From Nereocystis luetkeana (taxonomy: Eukaryota > Sar > Phaeophyceae > Laminariales > Laminariaceae), in contig JARUPZ010000023.1 in assembly GCA_031213475.1 (NCBI GenBank), positions 8,140,157 through 8,204,156 of the forward strand: a stretch of 64,000 nt of DNA, in the 5' to 3' direction. A program made the position numbers and the translations under genes. A model generated the notes under the pieces. The model did no database searches. It was given only the letters and a program-made list of their open reading frames with translations, and was not told the DNA's origin. Of the stretch, positions 1-12,861 are shown in pieces (positions within the stretch are counted from its first letter, which is position 1; every line of letters starts with the position of its first letter).

Positions 1-738
1 GAAGTGGTCCTGTTTTGTGAGCCAAGCTGTTTTTTTTTTGTTTCTGTTTGCACGCACCGGCACCAGTGCCGCCAATCACCCGGCAAACGTTTTACGTGCG
101 ACGGACAGAGTACGTTATCGTACTCACGGGTAGGATGGGTTAATTCTGCAAGTTGCCACCTGACGTCTTGGGCATGCCTCCCGGTCTGGTTCCTGTTTGC
201 GCCCCGCGCGATCTTTTCCCATCTGTCTGCACGCACCCAGAGTGCCACTATCCACCCGATAGCCGCCAATCAACCGATAGTTGCTCTACCCCGTATTTAA
301 CTACGAGTACATGCTTACAACTCTGTCTGCCCGTACCATACCTGGTATGCACTGACGGCTTGCTTGCGAGGAACACTTTTGTTGGTTCACTGCAACCTCC
401 GCGCACTGCTGCACACGGCACGGCACCCTCTGGTTATATAGTAACGCGACGACGGAATCATGCCCAGGGATAGGGATAGGAATAGCACGGGGCGCGGAAC
501 CCTACGCGATTGGCGATCGGCCGTAGTGTCAGCCCTCGTTCGAGCTCTCGTACGAGTACAATCACGGAAAAGTAAAAAACAAGGCGACGAGGTCGCACAC
601 AAAAACGACGACGACGAAGACGACGGTAGTACTACTACTGCTACTTCTACTACTGCTACTGCTACTGCTACTGCTACTGCTACTGCTACTGCTACTACTG
701 CTGTTTCTGGGTTTGTTTCAGTAGCAAGAGGAGGAGTG
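1..738. other. Upstream region of the kinase gene
   Basis: No gene recognised. It contains a (TACTGC)-type triplet tract at about 632-705 followed by GTTTGTTTCAG, which could be a 3' splice site feeding the first kinase exon. An open frame from 460 runs through the tract into the kinase exon, but its N-terminal part is low-complexity and looks non-coding. Confidence 0.4.
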
Positions 739-3700
739 ATGGGGACAGCGGCCTCTGCGATGGAAGAGGGGCCAACGCCGGCACGCGAGACAACCGGAGG
801 GGGCGGCGGGCCTCGGGGGATCAACCTCAGCATCCGCTTCGAAGACATCTTGGGGGTCCGCCCTCTGGCCGAGGGAACGGCTTGCAGGCGAGCACAAGTT
901 TGTGCGTCATGGCGTCCGCAAAATTAATTGCTTGTCGTCGTTGTTCTTAAAAATTTGCGAATGTTTACGTTGTTTATTTCGTTTCCGCTTCGCGCTCGTC
1001 TGCATCTCTGTGGTGTTCTTTTTTTGCATTGCGTGATTGCCCGGGGTCGCAAGCAATGTGGTGTGAGTGTGTCCGTCCCGAGCACGAAGCTCGGTTTGTA
1101 CATAGGCATGATATTTACGTAAGGTTGCGTGTTGCGCGGTGTTGGTCGTGGGGGGAGGGCGTCGATTGGATGGTAATTTGTGTTACACCTCTTTTCTTAC
1201 GCCGGACAGAGGACTGTATATATAGCGAGTGTAAGCAAGCTAGGGTGGGAAACCCCGGAGCATCATTTGATTGCCCGTTTCCCTCGTCTTGTGCCGCACC
1301 GAGAGGGAGTCACAGAAGAAAAATGGCAACGCCGAAAAGGTACGCTGGTTTGCTCCAGAGTATGCTGAAGCCACAGTATCCTCTTGTAGAGCTTAGAAAG
1401 AAGCAGTATGAGTAACGGCGGGAGTGTGAGAAGCGTTCGGGAATAGCTCAATCTTGGGCAGTAACCCGGATAAATACGTTGCTATATTCCCCACCAGCAC
1501 CAGTATTGCACTACCCCGATTAGTTAAAAAAAATCACCGTGCATGTATACACCCGAGTGAAGCAGGAGTTGGCGCATGCTTCGCCCAAAACGCCAGTGAA
1601 GGACCTGATAAACCAGATCAATAAATAATTGCCCACAGACACAAACACGTTAGTTATGGATATCGACCGATCCCGTAAGGCCCTTTGGTTCGGCACAGAG
1701 GTGCGATCGTTTCTCGTTGCTCGGAGAGGGCGCCAGCGTGTTGAACAAAACATTTTCGGAAATCTCTCGACCAGCTATGCTTCCAAATTCGTCCTGTTCG
1801 GCATTGGCAACCTTCGAGTTGTGACGAAGAGTTGAGCACTGAAAAATGATAAGCACCCCTGTGCGAAGCCAAAGCGCTTTACGGCGATCGAGCACGAAGA
1901 TATCATACTCGTACTGTCCTTGTAGTTCGAAAACAAAGGTCGACACGATTTCGACATTCGAAAACCAGGTGCTGCACATAAAATATCTTCAGTTTTCGTT
2001 CAGGATCAGCACGAAAACTACGACGGTGTCAGCGGATGGAAGGCAAAACGCTTTCTTCGATGCGAGGTTGCCGAAGCTTTCTATGGTGTACAATATCCAA
2101 CGCTACTGCACATGTTTGTAGTGAGATTGTTCATTCCCGCCCCCGTCGGTCCCCTGCCGTGTCTGTCTCATGATACACACCCTGCCGGCGCAGCTGCTCC
2201 CGCGGAACGCTAGGCGGCAGGCAGCTGGTGATCAAGACCCTCGGGGCGAAGAGCTCGGAAACCGACGCGCAAGACCTAGACAGAGAGCTCAGCGTGCTGC
2301 AGCTTCTGCACCACCCACGCATCGTCCGGCTTGTGGGGGCTGGCCAGATGCCCCAGGTAAATACGCACGACACGGTAGAGTATACTCCTACGGGGGGAAG
2401 GGGGGGACACAGTAATCAGAACCAACTATGGTGTGTAAACATAGGGGAAATACATGGTTATTGGGTCCATAGTGGGTTCTGATTACTACCTGGTATGTAT
2501 AACCATGTATCACTATGGCCTCCCGCAATAGTAAGGTAGGGTAGCTCTCATTGTACTAGGAACTTGCGCTGGCGGGTATTTGTCCATGCCGCCAACTGTA
2601 TGAGTCGGCGTTGTGCTGTCTTCACATTAAATCGTTGTTTATATCCCAACTACATCAGTACACCCGGTGTTCGTCCTGGCTTCTTAATCCTGGAGAGATA
2701 CCTATTGTGTGGTCACAGACTGTGAGTCCGATGAAACCGAAGAATGAAAGGCTTGACAAAAAGTAAAACAACAAACACAGATTTTCGGTCGGAAGGCGCG
2801 GATGCCCGGCTTCGGCCGTTTTGTCGGGATTTCCGGCTTCAACTTTTCTGTCACGTACCAGGCACGACATCTGGCTTTATTTACCCTGGTCGAAAGTAAG
2901 GCATGCCCTATTCCCTTCCTGGTATGTTTTGGTCGGCTATGTTGTAAACTATGCATACCATATCTTGAGCCCTCAACCCGTACCCTGGTATCATACGTAC
3001 TGCTGACGTACAGCGGTAGTCGCTACTACTGTGGTACGCAAAAAGCACGAGTACCTATGACCATGGTATAGAGTGGCAGGTGTCGTGGCATGCAGGGCAG
3101 GTGTAGACGAAACAAGTCGGTCAGACAACAACGCGTTGGTCTGTACGGTGTGCGCGGGGCGGGGGGGGGGGCGGGCAGCCGGGGTTGGGGGGGGGGGGCA
3201 TTGACGACAGTTTTAGTGGTCTTGGGCCGGTAGGGAGCGGCTTCCCGCGAAGGAAACACTATGTTCAAAGGGAACACGAGGTAGTGTTTTTCTCTGTTTT
3301 ATGTTTTGTTCGGATTGTGTGTGTTTTTTGCCTGTTTGTGAGTTTTGGTTTGTCTGTTGGTTTGTTTGTTCGTTTGTTCGTTTGTCTGTTTGTTCATTTG
3401 TTTGTTCGTTTATTGGTTTGTCTTGCTTGTTTGTTCGTGTATTTTCTTGTTTTTATTCCGTGCGTGCTGCCCGCGCGCGCTTTTTGTGCCAAGGGTGGCC
3501 GGACGGAAGGAGTGGCGACTTGTCTTTCGCTGCAAGCAGAAGCTTCGACCGACTGCAACCTCTACAGGCAGTACGAATGTCACGTATATAGTACTATGAA
3601 GTACTACGGCAGGCAGCAGCAGAAGTAGTAGTAGTAGCAGCAGCAGCAGTAGTAGTAGTAGTAAGTAGTATGTCATACTACAATAGTAGTGCTTATTGTA

Positions 3701-6700
3701 CGCCAATCAGCGAAGACGGAAACACAGAATAGATTTTACGTCGAATGCCTTCCTTATGATACTACCAGGTATCAATACACTATTCCTTTGCGAATAGAAA
3801 TTATGAGACCGTCACAGAAACTTGCCGCGTTTGCTGTTACAATATCGTAGTAGCAATAAAAAGCGCCGATAACCCACGGCTCTCTCTCGGGGCAGCGGGG
3901 TGACTTGGAGCATTCACCCCGCTGTAGAAGGACTAAACGTACACAACAGTGATGGCAATACGCTGTCTCTGCTGCTGCTGTTGCTGCCGCTCCTGCGAGT
4001 AATAATGATCTTGCTGCTGCTGCTGCTACTGCTATTCCTATTGCTGCTACTGGTGCTGCCGCTGTTACTGCTGCTATTGCTGCTGCGACTGCTGCTTCCT
4101 CTGTTTCTATTGCTGCTGTTGCTACCTCTACTGCGACTGCTACTGCGACTGCTGCTGCTACTGCGACTGCTACTGTTACTTCTACCTCTACCGGAACTGC
4201 TGCTGCTTCCGCTCCTACATCTCCCGCTGCTGCTGCTGCTGCTGCCACTGCTGCCACTGCTACGCCCACTGCTGCGGCAACAGCGGGGAATGTTCGTCGC
4301 CACCGAGTACCTCTCCCGGGGCACGCTGTCCGCTGCGATAGGGACGGACTCACCGGAAGGGTCCAGCTGGATCTGGCGCGCCCGCGTGCGGTTGTGGTTT
4401 CCGATGGAGGAGGCGTTGCGACAGGCCGCGGGGGTTGCCTCGGCTCTTGCGTACATGCACGACGAGGCGATACCTGTGAGTTGTTGCAAAAGTGCACCGA
4501 GCGAGCCAGGTGTTGTCACACCGAAAGTAATTGTCTTGCCTTAGGTCGAAAACAGAACTGGTGGGTGAGTGGGTGGTGGGTGGGTAGGTTGCTTGGTGAG
4601 TGAGTGGACAGGCGGGCGGGCGTATGGCTTGCATTGCATGGTGAGTTGGGCTCCGGTCGTTTTTTTACCAGTGGAAATAATTGTGAAACCAGCGCTGCGA
4701 GGAAGGATTTTTGGTCTAATCATTGAGTGAGGTCCTCCCGCCTGCGATCCTGAACTTGGAGGAGCATTGAGCTCGTTAGGGCGGTTCACGCCCTTTGGTT
4801 CGATGGCACCTTGCCTTGATTATGGTTTCGCCCCAATTCGCGATGCGCTCATGAGTGAATTCGGTGTGCCAGCAAATTTTCAACTAACAAAGACCCAGAA
4901 AATCATCGGCTCAGTGCTGCCGTGCCGTCTCCTCTGCCGTGCCTCATACAAGGGCTGGTATCTGCCATCAACCATGATGATGTTGCGTGATTTTTTCGCG
5001 AGTTGCTTTGGACAACAAGCCAGCGGCCTTATCGCAGGCGGTTTGGGGATATAAAACCAGCGGCATGCACCGGTCCCGGCTTCCACATATATTTCCCGTC
5101 GTTCAGCGACCATATCGCAGACGTTTGGGGATATAAAACCAGCGGCATGAACCGGTCCCGGATTCCCTGTATAGTTTCCGTGGTTCATCCTCTCTATTCC
5201 CCCCCTCGTCTCCCCGCTCCCTCCTCCCCAAACGCTCCTGGCACATCGTTTCTTATTGTTCACCTCTCGCGCCACTTCCGCGCCATCAATCGCCTCCGCT
5301 GCAACTCGACCGGCTCGTTCATGTGGACCTGAACGGAACGGAACCGAACCGAACCGACCCCAACCGAAACGAACCAAACCGAACCAAACCGAACCGAACC
5401 GAACCGAACCGAACCGAACCGAACCGAACCGAACCGAACCGAACCGAACCGAACCGAACCGAACCGAACCGAACCGAACCGAACCGAACCGAACCGGTGA
5501 GAAAACGAAAGGGGGCCAAGGTCGTGCACCGCGACATCAAGGGGAGCAACTTGGGTTTCGCTGCGGATGGTACACTCAAGCTCTTTGGTGAGGAGGAGGG
5601 ACGCCGCTGCTTTGTTTTGCTTGCTTCGCGACGCTTCACGTTGTTCTTCGCTGCTTCGCCTTATTTCACGCTGATTCCCCTTGGTTCAGACGTATTTTTT
5701 TTACGCGGCTCGCTCCTCATCGCTGGACAACGTTATAACATCAGCACTGCGGCAAAAATAGCCCATGTGCCGACACCATTTGGTTTGTCAACGTGGAGGC
5801 CGGTCTTCCATGCACGCCCTACGTACGTACAAGTACTCCAAGAGACCGCCGATTTGACGAAAATCCAGCTGAAGTACAGTACCTCTATTCTACTAGCTCG
5901 CTTTGGTTGCTTCGGAGCGTGCACGACTCATCGAAACGTATCTCTTCGTACGCCCCCCTACCCGCCGTTTATCCCGAGTCAGACCTGGGCCTGGCCAAGA
6001 TATTGCGGCCGCGAGACTTGCTCGGCGACAACGTGTACAAGATGACAGGCAACACCGGCTCGCTGAGGTGAGGCTCGTGGGGACGGCCACAAAGGGGGGG
6101 GCAGCATGTATGCATTCATTGATTTACTTATGCATGCCTCCCGCCGTACAGGTTTACCTGGTACGAGTATATCTTAATAACTAGCAGCATGTTGGATACA
6201 AACTAAGTAGCACTGTCCATGGGTAGAAGTAACGGTGTATGCTGTGTTGCAGATGTACGTATTGTTGCTCTTTGTCGAAGGCTTAATTACATGCTCGCCT
6301 CAAATATCCGCGGGCAGGCTACCCGGCGTGATATTCTAGGTGTCGGCGAATAGAAAGGGGAAAAAAACGGCAGCCAACCCTCGGACCCGCCCCCAGAGCC
6401 CATGCAACGAGGAAACCCCACCAGTCCCCGAAAGCCTGAAATCCCGAGCTTGTTTCCGAGCACCTCCTCCTCCCTTTCCCTCTGGTGAGTGCCGTCGCTA
6501 CGCCAGCCCCATAGCATTACCGTTCACCACACTCAGCACTATTTGTGACGATTGATGTTGCTGGTGCAGTTGCGGTTGCTACCGCTCCTCTTGCTGCCGT
6601 TGTTGCTACTCCTGCTGCCGCTGTTGATGTCGTTGCTTTTGCTTTTGCTGCTGCTGCTGCTGCTACTGCTGTTGGTGTTGGTGCTGGTGTTGTTGCCTGT

Positions 6701-8474
6701 TGTTGAAAGGTATATGCCGCCGGAGGTGGCCAGGAGCTTGCCGGCAAACGAGACCGCGGACGCGTACAGCTTTGCCGTCGTCCTGTGGGAGATGATCAGC
6801 CTCGAGCAACCCTTCCGTTTCTACGGGGTCAAGAACATGTTTGAACAGTAAGCGTTTGGTGCTTCGCAGTGTACTGTACACTGTACTTCACCATACTGTA
6901 TTGTACTGTCCTGTCCTGTTTTGTGCTGTAGAATTGTACTACACTGCTAACTGTTTCGTACTCTGCATTGTACTGTCTCGTACTGTGTTGTAGCACTGCA
7001 TTCCACTGCTGTACTACTGTAGTTTTGTGTACTGCACTGTGCTAGACGAGGAGAGGAAGGGAAACGGTGCCCGAAGGTGTCCAATAGGTCAACTTCCCTT
7101 CAAAGACCAAATCTGATTGGTCAAAGTGTAGCCGTCTGGAAAATAGGGGATACGAAATGCTAATCACCAGGAAGCACGTAGGGTATAAGGGCGGCAATCG
7201 AGTGGGGTGACCAGCATCCTACCGATGTGCTAGTTAGTGGGCGAGGGTGAGAAGGTTGCCCTCACGCCGCTTCGGGCACTCATTTAGTTAAGCGGTGACA
7301 CCGATCGAGCTACTGCTACTGCTACTGCTACTCCTCCTCCTATTACTAGTACTGTTACTGCTACGGCTGCTGCTGCTGCTACTGCACCGATTAATTAGCG
7401 ACTGCTGTGCATCTGAAGCGCGTGTTCTTGCCGTGACAAACAAGGGCGCAGGGGGAGGGGGGTAGGGACCATAATCGATTGGCTTGCGCTCTTGCTCCGC
7501 TTGCAGGTCGAACGTCGTGTTGTATTTAGTTTTATTTAGTTTTGGAATCACGTGACTTGCCTCTCGACTAGAGGTCAAATGTGACCCCATGATTTGTGTC
7601 GGCATCTCAACTCTCCATTTCCCTCCTTAGTTGTTCGTTGTGGTCGTCGATGTGGTTGTGTAGTCGCCGTCGTCGTTGTTGTCGTGATTGTTCGTCTCGT
7701 TGTTTTATGTTGTCGTTCGTTTTTTTACTTGTTCTTGCTCATGTTGTGCGGATCCACGTGTTATTTTTCTCTCGCCTTCACTGTATACCACTGACGTGAC
7801 AGGGTGGTGATGGCTGGCGTGCGCCCGCGACTGGCGCCAGAGTGGCCCGAAGGCTTGAAGGACACCCTCATAAGGTAACCCGGAGATTTTGTCGCAGACC
7901 GCACGAAAATACAGGCGCGCGCGGGAGGGGGTAACTTCGAACTGGTCAGCGCCGACCGCCCATCGCACCTTCTGGTAGTCGGAACAGCCCCCCTGAAATG
8001 TCCTGTGGTACCTTTTCCTACGCACTAAACACCCCTTGATTGTGTACGCCCTTCTAGGGGCGCGCGGTACTCTCTTCCCTGCCTTTCTCTCCCCTTTGCC
8101 CTGCCATGCTCTTTTCTGCCGCTCGTTTTCTTGCGGTGGCTTCATAGAGCCTCGTCTCGGAGCGAAGCGGTGTAGCTGCACGGAAGGATTGAAGTCATGC
8201 CACGCTATGTGTTTCGTTATACCAGACATGTGCCAGGAGCTATTGCGTTCCTTTTATTCGGTATGAGATATCAGCAAAAACCGTCTGAACATCATTTTGC
8301 ACCCCAGTCAATGGTTAGTTCATTTCCGCTTGCCGCGTGCCGCCTTCTCCACTGCACCGCGCCGTCGGGGGTCTCTCCAGGTGCTGGTCGCCAGACATCT
8401 GCGAGCGACCCGCCATGGCCGAGACCGCGAAGAGATTGTCGGGGCTCTTGGCATCACCACCACCCCAGCCATAA
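739..8474 (+). CDS. TKL-like protein kinase, 8 exons
   Basis: Exons by splice phase: 739-901, 2214-2356, 4284-4475, 5521-5587, 5983-6067, 6710-6847, 7803-7874 and 8381-8474 (stop TAA). They join in frame to 317 aa, almost only a kinase domain. Seen: glycine-rich loop near residues 41-50 (LAEGTACR, degenerate), VIK lysine 62, helix-C Glu 79 in LDRELSVLQLL, hinge VATEYLSRGTL, catalytic HRDIKGSN (Asp171), DLG in place of DFG (189-191), activation segment ending YMPPEV (PPE for APE), DAYSFAVVLWEM, GVRP and CWSPDICERPAM. The last two motifs and the tyrosine-kinase-like layout place it in the TKL group of Ser/Thr kinases; the substrate is unknown. ATG 739 follows an acceptor-like TTTCAG at 716-721, so an upstream exon is possible. 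Several introns carry CTN triplet or pentamer repeats right up to the acceptor. Confidence 0.85.
2411..2535. repeat. Palindromic MITE-like element in kinase intron 2
   Basis: GTAATCAGAACC at the left and GGTTCTGATTAC at the right bound a roughly 75-bp inverted repeat (2411-2487). It is followed at about 2507-2535 by a sequence like the right end of the TATTACGGGGG MITE family (ACTATGGCCTCCCGCAATA). It is probably a diverged or composite copy. Confidence 0.5.
3340..3432 (+). repeat. (TTTG/TTCG)n tetranucleotide repeat
   Basis: A run of TTTGTTTGTTCG-type tetramers inside kinase intron 2; simple sequence with no coding meaning. Confidence 0.8.
3965..4280 (+). repeat. (CTG/CTA)n-rich triplet tract before a kinase acceptor
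   Basis: About 300 bp of imperfect CTG, CTA and TTG triplets ending in CAACAG at the acceptor of the third kinase exon. It creates long Leu-rich or Ala-rich spurious frames on both strands. It may serve as the pyrimidine-containing tract of the intron. Confidence 0.85.
5328..5496 (+). repeat. (ACCGA)n pentanucleotide microsatellite
   Basis: A nearly pure array of ACCGA pentamers, slightly degenerate over its first 60 bp. It ends only about 24 bp before the kinase exon that encodes HRDIK. See findings for the effect on the splice acceptor. Confidence 0.95.
6555..6702 (+). repeat. (TTG/CTG)n triplet tract before a kinase acceptor
   Basis: TTGCTG- and GTTGTTG-type triplets fill the end of kinase intron 5, immediately before the AAAG acceptor of the exon starting YMPPEV. 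Confidence 0.8.
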
Positions 8475-10977
8475 CAGCGACGGCCACGACAGCAGTAGTC
8501 AGTAGGTGAACGATACCCAATGACTACCGTTTTGGTGTGTGTTTTTGGTTTTTCGGTATGTTTTGTTTTTACATATTCTGTTTTCTTTTCGCAGAATTCA
8601 CTGTTTTTCAGAAGTCTGGTGTGTTGGGTATTAGCGGGGGTAGCCGCCCCTCGACGGCGACGAGCGATGGATCGAACGTTGCCGTTCGCGTTGAGTCTTG
8701 TTGCTGTTTTTGATTGTTCCGCGGCTGTAGTGTTCGCGCCGCAGCTTTTTCTGTGCTCTAAATGCGAGGGCGGTCTTCTCGTCCTTTCGCCTCATTTTCT
8801 TTGCGTGCTCACTTGTAGAAATAAGAGGACGCCCATCTGTCCGTTTGTCCGTGAAGGATGGTGCAAGCGCGCGATCTGCTGATCTCAAACCGCCAGCTTG
8901 GGGGGCGCGAGAAAATAAGGCCTTCATGTAGCACGAGCGAGATGTGGGGGTGGGAGATGGCTGGGCCAGACTTTGTTTGCGAGAAGCAATCGGGTCCGTC
9001 CCGCGAGGAAGCGCCGCATGCTGTTCGATTCCTCTTATCGTAGCCGGTGTGGGCTAGACTGTGTTCACCCTTTTTAGATTTGCGAAACATGTCCCACACT
9101 AATCCCAAGTACTTTGCCCCCAAAAATATGGGTGGAGTTCCGAAGAGATCAAGCAGTGTTTTCTTCTTCAACGGTTTTGCCGGGTTTCATAGTTACGCGC
9201 GGTGGTAGCTGCTTGTTATTGTGCCTATGAACATGACATCGCGCTGGTCGCGGCAAAGGTAGCGATAACGTTTTTTTTGTGTGGTTCGCTGGCCTTTGAT
9301 GCTCGGACGGGTCATTTTTCGAGTTGTCAAAACTTGCAGCCCGTGTTCACCCCTATTCTCTCATGGTAACGCGATATGAGGTATGCATCATATCCAGAGG
9401 CACGCAGTAGTGTTCTTTTCTTTGTTTTTGTTCGCTTTTGCCGAACGGTGCTCGTGCCAACCTCTGGCTTATTCTTACAAGATTGTCTGTGCGGCAATCT
9501 ACCGTGCTGGTGCACTATACGAGTACGTACCTCTCCATGCAATCACGTACCTGGTACGGAGTATGCATGTAGTGATGTAGCGAGTAGCCCCTCCCCATGG
9601 CATTGAAGGCACTGCCGTCCTTGCGGACAGGTGATTGGCGAATCTTGACGGCAAAACTCAACTGTTCGGGTCGAGACTATGTGCTATGTGTGTTGGTCTG
9701 TTTAGAAGCTCTATCACATTTTCCGGGCTATGTATGTACTACTGTAGCATATACACGTGTGTCTGAAAAATAATAGTCGTGCCTATGTATAGTGTGCCCA
9801 TTTCGACTATCAATATGGTGTTGCTGCGTGCTGTGTGTTGTATGTGTTGTATGTGCTGTATGTGCATGCGTATACAAATGTGTTTTTTGTGTATATACGT
9901 GTTTATGTATGTACCAGGTATGTGTAAGTGTACCTCTCGTAAGTAACCCACGGTCGTTTGTCGCTGTCATCAAACTTAGGTCACCGTCAAGCCATTTAGG
10001 TATTGATGACAGCTGTGACGCCTTATTATGGCAATATTAACAGGTTTGACGTTTTGTTGCTACTACTTCTTGTACGAGACCCGGGTGGGGGGGGGGGGCT
10101 TGCGGTGGAAACCCCTATTTTCCGGGTGGTATTGCTCATTTTGTGATTGTGTCTCGTGGATGGAGCACGACGGGAAGGCTACGACTATACGAGTATCAGT
10201 TGTAAATACATATTTACTGCACTTGGACACGTGCCTGAAGAGCTGGTCAATTGACGAGGCCAAAAGAAAAGGACGCGGATCAGACGAGTTCGCGTGCAGG
10301 GGATCCATCGCTTTCGTTGGGGTTGATGCGATTATTGAGATCACGATCAGGGACGCTATGTGTTTGATTTATGGACCGCTTCTCTGCAAGGGGAAATTCG
10401 CAGTCTGTTTTGGCGTGGCCGTCATGCCTGTCCTGTCTCCCAGAGCGATAACTACTTTGCTGAGGAGAGCGGCATCATAGTAACTCGTTCCGATTTCGTA
10501 GTACGCATAACAGGCCCATCGGGGTTCCCACACGAAAGCCTCGCTCTCCCTTGCCCCGGGCGCACAGCAAGAGCAGCACATGCAGTGTTTTTTTTTCGTG
10601 CCCCCCTCAACTCCTCAATGCGGGGTCTAGTTGTTCCGCCGTGGACTTCTGCCGTGTATCTGCACAAACGTAACAGCTGCTCGTTTTTGTTTGATGCGTT
10701 TAGATGTCCGACTAGGGCCGTGCAACTGGTCGCGTTCATCGTCCAGACTAAAACACTTACCGCGCCTTACTTTGTCTCCTTTGCATCACCTGCTTAATAC
10801 TATACTCGGTCAGGGGAGGGTTTACTATTATTGTATTGTGGCCGCATTGCTCTGTTAATGCTGAGATAATAATGGGAATGCCTACGGTATGTTTTGGGGC
10901 GACTTTCGACGGTTTGGAGAGGGGCTGACTGTGTGAACCCCCCCCTCACTCACTGCTATTATTATAGGGTAGTAACA
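8475..10977. other. Gene-poor spacer after the kinase
   Basis: No gene recognised. Open frames here are short, T-rich and without family motifs. About 10240-10760 is more GC-rich and open on both strands (150 aa on plus, 95 aa on minus), but I recognise no protein family. TACCWGGTA palindromes lie at 9548 and 9912. Confidence 0.4.
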
Positions 10978-11420
10978 CCGGGGGGGGGGAGCGTACTCAT
11001 TTTGTTGCTTGCCTTAGTCATTTGACCACTGACCACGCATCCCTTTCGAGATGGAGCACCGTTCCTACTCCTAATAGAGACACCTCCAACAATTGGGCGC
11101 TCATTACGCTGTTCCCATATATTACGTAGCAACTTTTTGCTCATCTTATCCCGTTCCTGTTTGGCCGCCTGTGGCCACCATGTATCTCCTAGGATATCGA
11201 TCGTTTTCTCACTGCTATCTAGTGTGTCAAACTCCTCCATGTCACATTTGTCTCTTTCCCTCATCCCCTCTTCCAACACACCCCGTTCCTCCTTGTATGT
11301 TTCACATTCTCCTACTACTAAAAATGTATGTGAGTTCCACTCTCGATTGCTTTGCCACCCGGGCATGCGGGGGCGATAGTCGTATAAGATGACGTTTTCT
11401 TGGCGATCTCGGTGCTGCAT
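10978..11420 (-). mobile_element. LINE fragment, 3' end with C-rich tail (copy 1)
   Basis: The minus-strand frame matches the C-terminal tail of the LINE copy at 37300-38012: shared words include CDMEEFDTLDSSEKTI, WWPQAAKQE, GGVSIRSRNGAPSR and GQMTKASNK. This is the non-LTR reverse-transcriptase tail region downstream of the catalytic domain; the polymerase domain itself is absent. The Cys/His knuckle seen in copy 2 is eroded here. The 3' end reads ATGAGTACGCT followed by about ten C. It is a 5'-truncated, non-functional insertion. Confidence 0.7.
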
Positions 11421-12165
11421 TGGCCCTGCTATTGATCAGTTGGGGTCGATTCCAGTGGAAAGTATAGTCGAAGGGGGGGCTGACACAGACAGCAGACCGC
11501 CAGTTGCGGATCCTGCTCACGTGGCGTTACGTTGTAACTCCACAATATCCCAAGAAGCGTTCCATACCAGGTACTACTACTGTTGTACGTAGTGGTTAAC
11601 GCCCTCAGATTTGGGTGATCATGCGCTTGCAGACCCTTGAAGGTCGAGAAACTGCACAAAGCTGGATCCGTAGACGAACTTTCGGCCGAATCGCATCGTT
11701 TAACGCATATCGCACCCCAGAACGTCGGACTTGACGCGGGTCGACCGCTAGTGTTTCGGCTATTGATACTTGTGGCCGTACGGGGGTCAATCGTTTGGGA
11801 TCGTATCGTATTATTCCCAAGAGTTTACTCCTAGGTTTTCTGTCGACGCTATCGGTATTAAATTCCAAACCACTGAAGATTCTCGTCCCCGATTCTCCCA
11901 ACTCTTGCTCTTCTTGACGCCGGTTCATGGTGACCATTGCCTCCGATTCTTGAAGCCGTGGGCGATGACCTCTGCAGTAGGCCAGAAGGACCGTAAGCCA
12001 CCACAGGGGAACGCCGGGTGCATCCACCTACGAAGCGCGTGCTACTCGCGCATCGACGTAGAGGCTCACAAGCGCCTTCATGGCGGCGTACCTCACAGGA
12101 GCACCTAGATGAGGCAGAGCATAGACACATGATACAAAACACGAGACATATGCAAGACACCATGA
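11421..12165. other. Unassigned GC-rich stretch
   Basis: A minus-strand frame of 140 aa (11605-12027) and overlapping frames are open, but no motif or family is recognisable. It may be a decayed mobile-element region or an unrecognised exon. It lies between LINE copy 1 and a degenerate minisatellite. Confidence 0.25.
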
Positions 12166-12169
12166 TACC

Positions 12170-12510
12170 ACGTCTTACGGGTGATTCCCACAGACTTGCC
12201 ACGATGTCCCACGGTGTAGACGGCTTCATGGCGTCCCACCGACTTCCCACGGTAGCTCAAACACTTGGTGCGGTATCCCACGGTGTATTTATACACGGTA
12301 TATCACCGACTTCTCGCGGTGTCCTACCGAATTCCTGCGGCATCCCAACGTATCTCACTGTATTCCAATGCACCCCACAATATCCAAACGATTTCCCACG
12401 GTATCCCGCCGACTCCCCACGGCTTACCACCGACTTCCCACGCTATCCCATGGTATCATGAACAACTTCCCACGGTATCCCAGGACATTTCACGGTATCC
12501 CACCTACTTG
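12170..12510 (+). repeat. Degenerate ~21-bp minisatellite
   Basis: Repeating words TTCCCACGGTATCCCACCGA with many variants occur for about 340 bp. The array is old and diverged. Confidence 0.75.
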
Positions 12511-12861
12511 CGGCATGCCTTGCACTACTGTACACGTACTCGCTTGCTCTCTTCTACCATCTCCTGGTCCCCGGGTTTCCGGTGACTCTAATATCTAGAC
12601 ATTTTATCGGAACAGAAAAAACGTCGTTATTTTAACATGCTGCGTTTAGAACTTGGGATGTTTCGTGCCTACTGGAGAGCGGCCGTGATCCGAAATAATG
12701 AGATAATTTCATCACAGCGACTTGTGATTCTCTCGAGATTGCTTCCTCGCAGGTTCTCAGCGGAGACCTACACCTCCACTTGTCTTGGAGGTGCTGCAGT
12801 GGTTGAAATTGGTCGAAATTTGAGGTGCACATAAATGAGATTAAAAACAACCCCCCTTCAA

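Noticed and set aside
3772-4544. Long Leu-rich, Ala-rich and Ser-rich open frames on both strands.
   Set aside because: Translations of the CTG/CTA triplet tract; no domain content apart from the kinase exon at 4284-4475.
5260-5639. Frames with Glu-Pro-Asn-Arg-Thr or Phe-Gly-Ser-Val-Arg repeats.
   Set aside because: Translations of the ACCGA microsatellite.
7705-8229. A 174-aa minus-strand open frame.
   Set aside because: It overlaps kinase exon 7 on the other strand, has no recognised motif, and is most likely a shadow.
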